A DNA stretch of 64,000 nt from Tetradesmus obliquus (lineage: Eukaryota; Chlorophyta; Chlorophyceae; Sphaeropleales; Scenedesmaceae): positions 2,936,501-3,000,500 of the forward strand of contig CP126191.1 of the NCBI GenBank assembly GCA_030272155.1. Direction: 5' to 3'. Position 1 is the first letter of the stretch, and each line of letters begins with the position of its first letter. Position numbers and translations under genes: made by a program. Below the pieces are notes generated by a model, which ran no database searches, had not been told where the DNA came from, and saw nothing but the letters and a program-made list of their open reading frames with translations. Positions 58,997-64,000 of the stretch are shown in pieces.

Positions 58997-59096
58997 CTAC
59001 AAGGCCATCTGCTGGAACTCCGTGTCCTGCTTGGCCAGCTCCAGCAGCATGGGGTCTTCAAAGAACTTGGCCACGCTCACGTCCTCGCTCATGCCA
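58997..59096 (-). pseudogene. 3' UTR copy of the Snu114 C-terminal coding end
   Basis: The last 31 codons of Snu114 ([20 protein letters not shown] onward) and the TAG stop recur about 260 bp downstream of the real stop. Three base changes are seen: one synonymous, D to E in FFDDP, and the last codon F to L. It stays in frame to its own TAG. Confidence 0.92.
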
Positions 59097-59258
59097 GCAG
59101 AGCAGCTGCATGCATCTCCTTTTTGTTTGGCCACCATGCCACAAGCCCGCTGCCAGCTGCTGACACCAAAACCCGCTGCCAGCTGCTGACACCTCAGTCA
59201 GCACAGCACAACGCAGCACGCTACAAAGCCGCAGCCCTCAAACCACCCTAAAAACCTC

Positions 59259-60809
59259 CTAGAAGGCCATCTGCTGGAACTCCGTGTCCTGCTTGGCCAG
59301 CTCCAGCAGCATGGGGTCGTCAAAGAACTTGGCCACACTCACGTCCTCGCTCATGCCCTTGCGCCGCCGCGTCTTCACGCAGAACTCACGAGCCAGCGCA
59401 GCAATTGGAGCAGGTTCGAGCGGCCGCAGCACCACGCCGCGGTCCAGGGGGTCGCCCGGTACCACCGCCCAGTGGTCAAACACGCACTGGCAGAACGCCT
59501 GGCCCTGCGGGGTGCAGAAACAAGGAGGGAAGGGAGGAGCAAGCGCAGCAGGAAGGGAAGGGGGTGTGGCACATCCGTGCGTCAGCGACTTGCTGTTAGC
59601 TGTCTTGCGTGGTGTGGCATGTGCAACAGAGGTAGAAAAGATAGTTGTCAGCTGTGCACTGGCAGAGGATGTAGCACCACGCCGCGGTCCAGGGGGTCAC
59701 CCGGCACCACTGCCCAGTGGTCAAACACACACTGGCAGAAGGCCTGGCCCTGCGGGGTGCAAAATAGTGATTGAATGACATTTGTAGGGGTGAGATCTAC
59801 AATGTAGCTCATGAGTGTGTCAGTAAATGAGCTTGCAGGTATGAATCAGGGCGCAGAAGAGCAAGCAGAGCAAGGCGGGGAGAGGTATGGCACGCCAGTG
59901 TGTTGGGTCAGTATGTTGATGACTGGGCGTCCAGCTGGGGTGCAGGGAACAGCTGGCGGCCACATGCATGGTGTGGCGTGTGCACTGTAAGTCAAAACAG
60001 GCTCCCCAGCCCAACAGGGCGCTGAATGCATCCAAAAAGCACTGCAGGGCAACCACCACCCCCTTCCCACCCGATTTCGCACCTGTGTGTGGTACCGCAG
60101 GTCTGTTTCAAACCCGAAGCTCTCAATCACGGGCAGGTACGCCTTGACAGTAAAGATGGGCGTGCCCGGCCGCGGCAGGTCCTTCGTGACGTGGCCACGG
60201 CGCTTCGCGAGCACGTTGTAGATGGCTGCGATGCAGTCTGCGGGTGTCTGGATCTCCACGTAGTACATGGGCTCCATGAGGCGGGGTGTGGCCATGAGGA
60301 AGGCGCTGTAGCACACGCGGCGTGCGGTGGGGATGACCTGCAGCAGAGTGGATGTGTGGCAGAGTAGAGCCAGCATTGGTGCGTGTGCATGCACCGTGTT
60401 GATGGCGGCACCCACCTCGAAGAGAAGGACAGCATGCGGCCGGCATCTGTGTGTGAACGAGTGCGTCTGGACGGGCAAGACGGGAGACGCAGGTGCCGGG
60501 ATTTGCCATCAGCCATGCCACGCGCTGAAACAGTAACCAAGCATTCTCTGATTCAGAGCAGTAGAGCTTCTGTCTACCTACAACCGGCAAGCCACGCTGG
60601 GAATACTAGGCAGCAGCCAATGGGTGTCAGGCTCAGCACGCTGCCGCCCTCTCCCTGCGCGCAGTGCAGACCATCCTCACCTGGCCGCCTCCCCTGTGCA
60701 GCGGTTCGTCTGCGATGAGTGCGTCTGTCACCTTGAACTTCACGTTGCGGATGGGCTCGTCACACAGCGGGCCCTCACGCGTGCCCCACTGGAAGCCCTG
60801 CTCAAGGAA

Positions 60810-60851
<42 letters not shown>

Positions 60852-61693
60852 CAGCAGCGGGAAGATGAGACGCTGCATGACAATGCAAGCACTTGAGTAC
60901 ACGCAGCAAGTGCTGGGCCAACAAGCCAGCGGCCAGCTGCGGCATGCAGTCTCCCAGAATACAATGCGCAAAAGCCGCCAGCAGCCAGTCAGCCCAAATG
61001 TTACGACAGCGACTCACGAGTCAACCAGCAAGCCACTACAAGACAAGCAACGAAAGCAACGCACCTTTCACACCGGCAACAAGAAAGAAAAACACGCACC
61101 ATAAGAACCTCACCTGCACAATGCTGTCCCTGACTGCCCCCAGCAGCCCCTTATCCACCTCGCCAGCCAGCGTGTCATCCAGCAGCACGTTAGGCCCGTC
61201 AGCAGCAGGCCCAAAGGCCCACACGCTGCGCGCAGCCAGCGGGTCCCACTCGTAGGTGTCCACAAGGTAGGTGCCCAGCTTGCGCGCTGGCCAGGTGATG
61301 CTGTAGATTGACAGATAGATTGAGGCGGGCGGGAGGGTGGTCAACAGCAGCAGGGGCAGGCAGGCAGGGGTTGGCAGTGGAGGTGAAGCAGCACAATTAG
61401 TTGGCGTTGACAAACATACAGGCATCTGATGTGCTTAGGATGGACGCCTGATACCATTGCTGCATTACACACCTGTCATGTTGTGACAATGCCATAATGA
61501 CACAAATAACACGTTATAGCACACCTGATCTTGCCCGACTCAATGTCCTCTGCCAGGCCCTTGTCCAGCGGCTCTGCGATCATGGTCAGCTTGTTGCGCC
61601 TGTTGGGTGTTTCTGCAAAGCATTTGAGGCTGCTGGTCTCCACCACAGTCTCACAGAAGGCCACCACGGGGTCAGCCACCTTGACCTCAATGT

Positions 61694-61738
<45 letters not shown>

Positions 61739-61848
61739 GCAGCCGGCAGATGCGGCGGGAGCAGCAGGCATGGTACACAGGTCAGTGACATCTGAAAGAA
61801 GGGCAGGGGAAGGCCACCACCGGGTCAGCCAGCTTCACCTTGATGCCT

Positions 61849-61889
<41 letters not shown>

Positions 61890-62579
61890 GTTCACACAGG
61901 GCCAGCTACATCCTAGCCATCCGCATCGCAAGCAGGCATAAAGCAGCATGAAGGTCGCTGACGATGGCTCCTGCTCAACTGTTCCAGTACAACACATCAG
62001 CTGAGAGTGCATTTTGGCTTCATCAAACTTGTCTGCTACCCTGCAGCACTGCCGGCGCCATGTGGCACAGGCGCCAACTGCTGCAGCGCGCCTGCTTCCC
62101 TAGTACAAACGCACCTGCGTACATCTCCCGCAGGTCCTTCATGATGCTGTCCAGGTACAGCTCGCCTGTGCCCAGCAGCGTGTGCTCGCCAGACTCCTCC
62201 ACACGCGTCACAGCAAGCGGGTAGCTGCACACACAAAGAGTGCAACCAGGGCAGCAGCGGCAGGAGGGTCGAAGGATTGACACTGATGCTGGCACAATGC
62301 ACAACTGCCATGGCCGGGTACAAGTGGGGCAGACGCACCAGGCAGCACTGACTTGTGTATGCCTGTTACACCGTGACACCCCATGCACAATGGCGACATC
62401 GGTGGCCCCTGACTAGACAGTTAGCAGAAGTATTTGGCCATGCAGAGAGAGGTCTCCCTGTCAAACCCTGTACTCAGCAACAAAGCAGCGCCGCACCTCT
62501 TGTTGATCTTGCGCAGGCCCTCCACCATCTTGGGCAGCTCGCTCGGCTGCAGCGGCTCGGTTGCGATCTTCATCACACT

Positions 62580-62658
<79 letters not shown>

Positions 62659-62968
62659 GACAACCTCCCAACGAACTCATTAAGCACAGCAGGCGCCGCA
62701 AACGCCTGACTCTGCACAGTCGAGCTCACAGATTTCAGCAGGCGTGCAGTACGCAGTACCACACGCTCATCATCAGCTGTATGGCAAGCTGCAATGCTCA
62801 TTCGGTTCATCTACACAAGCCGCACCTGCGCGTCTGGAAGCGCAGCGGCTTGAACACGTGCACCTCCTCATCCAGGTGGCGCCCCACCACCGTGGCTGTC
62901 TTGCTGATGAGCCCGTCCAGCCCCTCAAGCAGCACCAGGTTGCCCGCGGTCACCTTGCCCAGCGGCAC

Positions 62969-63003
<35 letters not shown>

Positions 63004-64000
63004 GTGTAGGGATGCGAGTTGGTCAGAGCAATGCTTGTCTTTGACCAGTCACAACAGTAAAAGCGATGAATCTGCCTCATGCAGGGGCCATGACGCAAAG
63101 CGAGAATCACTATCTAAACCACTGTCAGTGGCGTGTTTGGTAAGTGTGCCTCGCCGCACCTGTAGCGCGCCTGGTAGAGCCACACGTTGCTGACCACGGC
63201 GTCGCCACTGTCCTCGTCATCATCGGGCGTGAAGCCCTCACCCAGCACACGCACCTGAAGCCCAGCAGAAGCAGCAGCAGTGGTGGCGGCAGCAGCAGCA
63301 GCAGCGACCGCAACAAAGACAGCAGCATGGCATGTTACCCGTGGCACTGCGACAAAGCGCGCGACACTGCATGCGTCTGGAAGCAAGTGAGTGCTCAGCC
63401 GAATGCACACTGACAAAACCTGCACACAGCATGAGCTTGTGCTGCACAAGGCTGCAGTTGCTCCGCTGCTCCAAGTTCTGGCTGTAAGTATCTGTTTCCA
63501 TCATCTACACACGCATGCTGAAGCCGCAACCCGCGCACCTCGTCCCCTGGCCGCAGTGTGCCGCTGAAGATGCGGCCGTATGCGTCAAAGCTGCTGGCAT
63601 CATTCTTGGGGAACAGCTTGGCCACATGCACCACCAGCGGGCCTGCACAGGATAACAGCAGCCACGCATCAAGCAGCATCGGCATCTCAGCAGCATCAGC
63701 ATCTCAGCAGCAAAGGCGGCGATCAGGGCTGAGAAACATCAGGTCACAGCAACATGCACAGCATGCAGCACCATTCACACTGTCGCCAGCAAACCATCTC
63801 AGCCACAGGCAAGCACCCAGCAAACCCTGCAGCGCACTCTCAATGGCAAGCGACACACAGGCAAGCTACAACATGCAAGCTATAACAAACCATCTCAGTT
63901 ACAGGCAAACACCCAGCTGCAGCACTATCCTGATTGACAAGCGGCACACAGGCAAGCTACAACAAGCCACAATACAAACCCTAACGTTACGCACCTGTGC
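59259..64000 (-). CDS. EFTUD2: U5 snRNP GTPase Snu114/EFTUD2, C-terminal two thirds (runs off the edge)
   Basis: EF-2-like GTPase of the U5 snRNP that controls spliceosome activation and disassembly. Model: complement(59259..59504, 60083..60337, 60681..60797, 61114..61300, 61525..61693, 62115..62224, 62497..62577, 62826..62969, 63160..63254, 63539..63642, 63995..>64000), all in phase, about 503 residues. Blocks in order: [65 protein letters not shown] (domain II); [38 protein letters not shown] (domain III); [69 protein letters not shown] (domain IV); [20 protein letters not shown] and the C-terminal [14 protein letters not shown] (domain V and tail). The G domain lies beyond the window. CTG runs precede at least five acceptors. 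Assignment is certain. Confidence 0.97.
59648..59749 (-). other. duplicate of the Snu114 terminal exon start, potential alternative last exon
   Basis: This copy lies in the last intron, 245 bp upstream of the true exon start, with the same acceptor CACCCCGCAG. Its first 25 codons ([20 protein letters not shown] onward) differ from the real exon at five bases, all synonymous. It then diverges and ends at a TGA after HPLPVHS. It is in phase with the preceding exon, so its use would give a Snu114 lacking about 50 C-terminal residues. Confidence 0.85.
61809..61888 (-). repeat. copy of CTG run, acceptor and exon start of a Snu114 exon
   Basis: A sense-strand CTG run (61850-61888), an acceptor TAG and about 38 bases of exon-like sequence (ADPVVAF conserved) repeat the true arrangement at 61655-61736, about 153 bp upstream. 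The copy differs at several codons (IEVKV to IKVKL) and loses similarity after VVAF. Confidence 0.85.
62581..62655 (-). repeat. (CTG)25 run abutting a 3' splice site
   Basis: This is the longest pure run in the window: 25 units ending in CTGCAG directly at the acceptor of the Snu114 exon that starts at 62577 (SVMKIATEP). Confidence 0.92.
63792..63964 (-). repeat. two-copy intronic tandem repeat, about 95-bp unit
   Basis: The words aaccatctcag, acaggcaa and acacaggcaagctacaac recur in order in two consecutive units within the Snu114 intron 63643-63994. Confidence 0.75.

Noticed and set aside
63643..63994. CRISPR-like repeat-spacer pattern in the right-end repeats
   Set aside because: Only two imperfect units of about 95 bp inside a nuclear intron; no array structure.

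Overview
This window is nuclear DNA of a green alga, most likely a chlorophycean; a Sphaeropleales/Scenedesmaceae-like genome would fit, but no lineage marker proves it. The evidence is intron-rich genes with GTGAG/GTGCG donors and C/T-rich or CTG-rich acceptors, green-lineage proteins (a plant FLY1/yeast TUL1-type E3 ligase, a YAK1 kinase, a UBL-WLM-PUB protease), very heavy CAG/CTG trinucleotide runs giving poly-Gln, poly-Ala and poly-Ser, and low gene density. I found no transposase, reverse transcriptase, tRNA, rRNA or CRISPR. All exon models were built by eye; unless stated otherwise, reading phase is consistent across every junction.

Layout. 0-0.55 kb: last exon of a TolB-like propeller protein (+). 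2.5-8.0 kb: transmembrane RING E3 ligase of the FLY1/TUL1 family (-). 8.4-11.5 kb: UBL-WLM-PUB metalloprotease (-). 12.3-15.5 kb: conserved, probably plastid protein of unknown function (+, 5' exon not found). 16.4-23.6 kb: YAK1-type DYRK kinase (+). 25.6-27.2 kb: a weak ORF (-) and a small two-exon gene of unknown function (+). 30.5-33.3 kb: class 3 lipase (-). 38.1-43.3 kb: SRF-type MADS-box factor with a long Gln-rich tail (-). 44.8-46.8 kb: small membrane protein (-) with large fold-back repeats in an intron. 50.4-52.0 kb: thioredoxin-like [2Fe-2S] ferredoxin (-). 52.4-55.9 kb: NLRD-type protein tyrosine phosphatase (+), sharing a 377-bp head-to-head spacer with the ferredoxin. 59.3-64.0 kb: C-terminal two thirds of the U5 snRNP GTPase Snu114/EFTUD2 (-), running off the right edge.

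Two patterns cut across the genes. First, many introns have a run of CTG on the sense strand directly before the 3' splice site, apparently serving as the pyrimidine tract; several have CAG runs just after the 5' splice site. Second, at least ten loci carry one or more partial tandem copies of an exon edge together with its splice site or stop codon, offset by about 30-260 bp, in the neighbouring intron or 3' UTR. Some copies keep the protein sequence with only synonymous changes and a usable splice site. This looks like an active process that lengthens introns and seeds alternative exons, and is the most interesting feature here.

The genes do not form a pathway. Two adjacent genes act in ubiquitin-linked quality control (FLY1/TUL1-like ligase and UBL-WLM-PUB protease), and the YAK1 kinase belongs to a family linked to nutrient and lipid control in algae.
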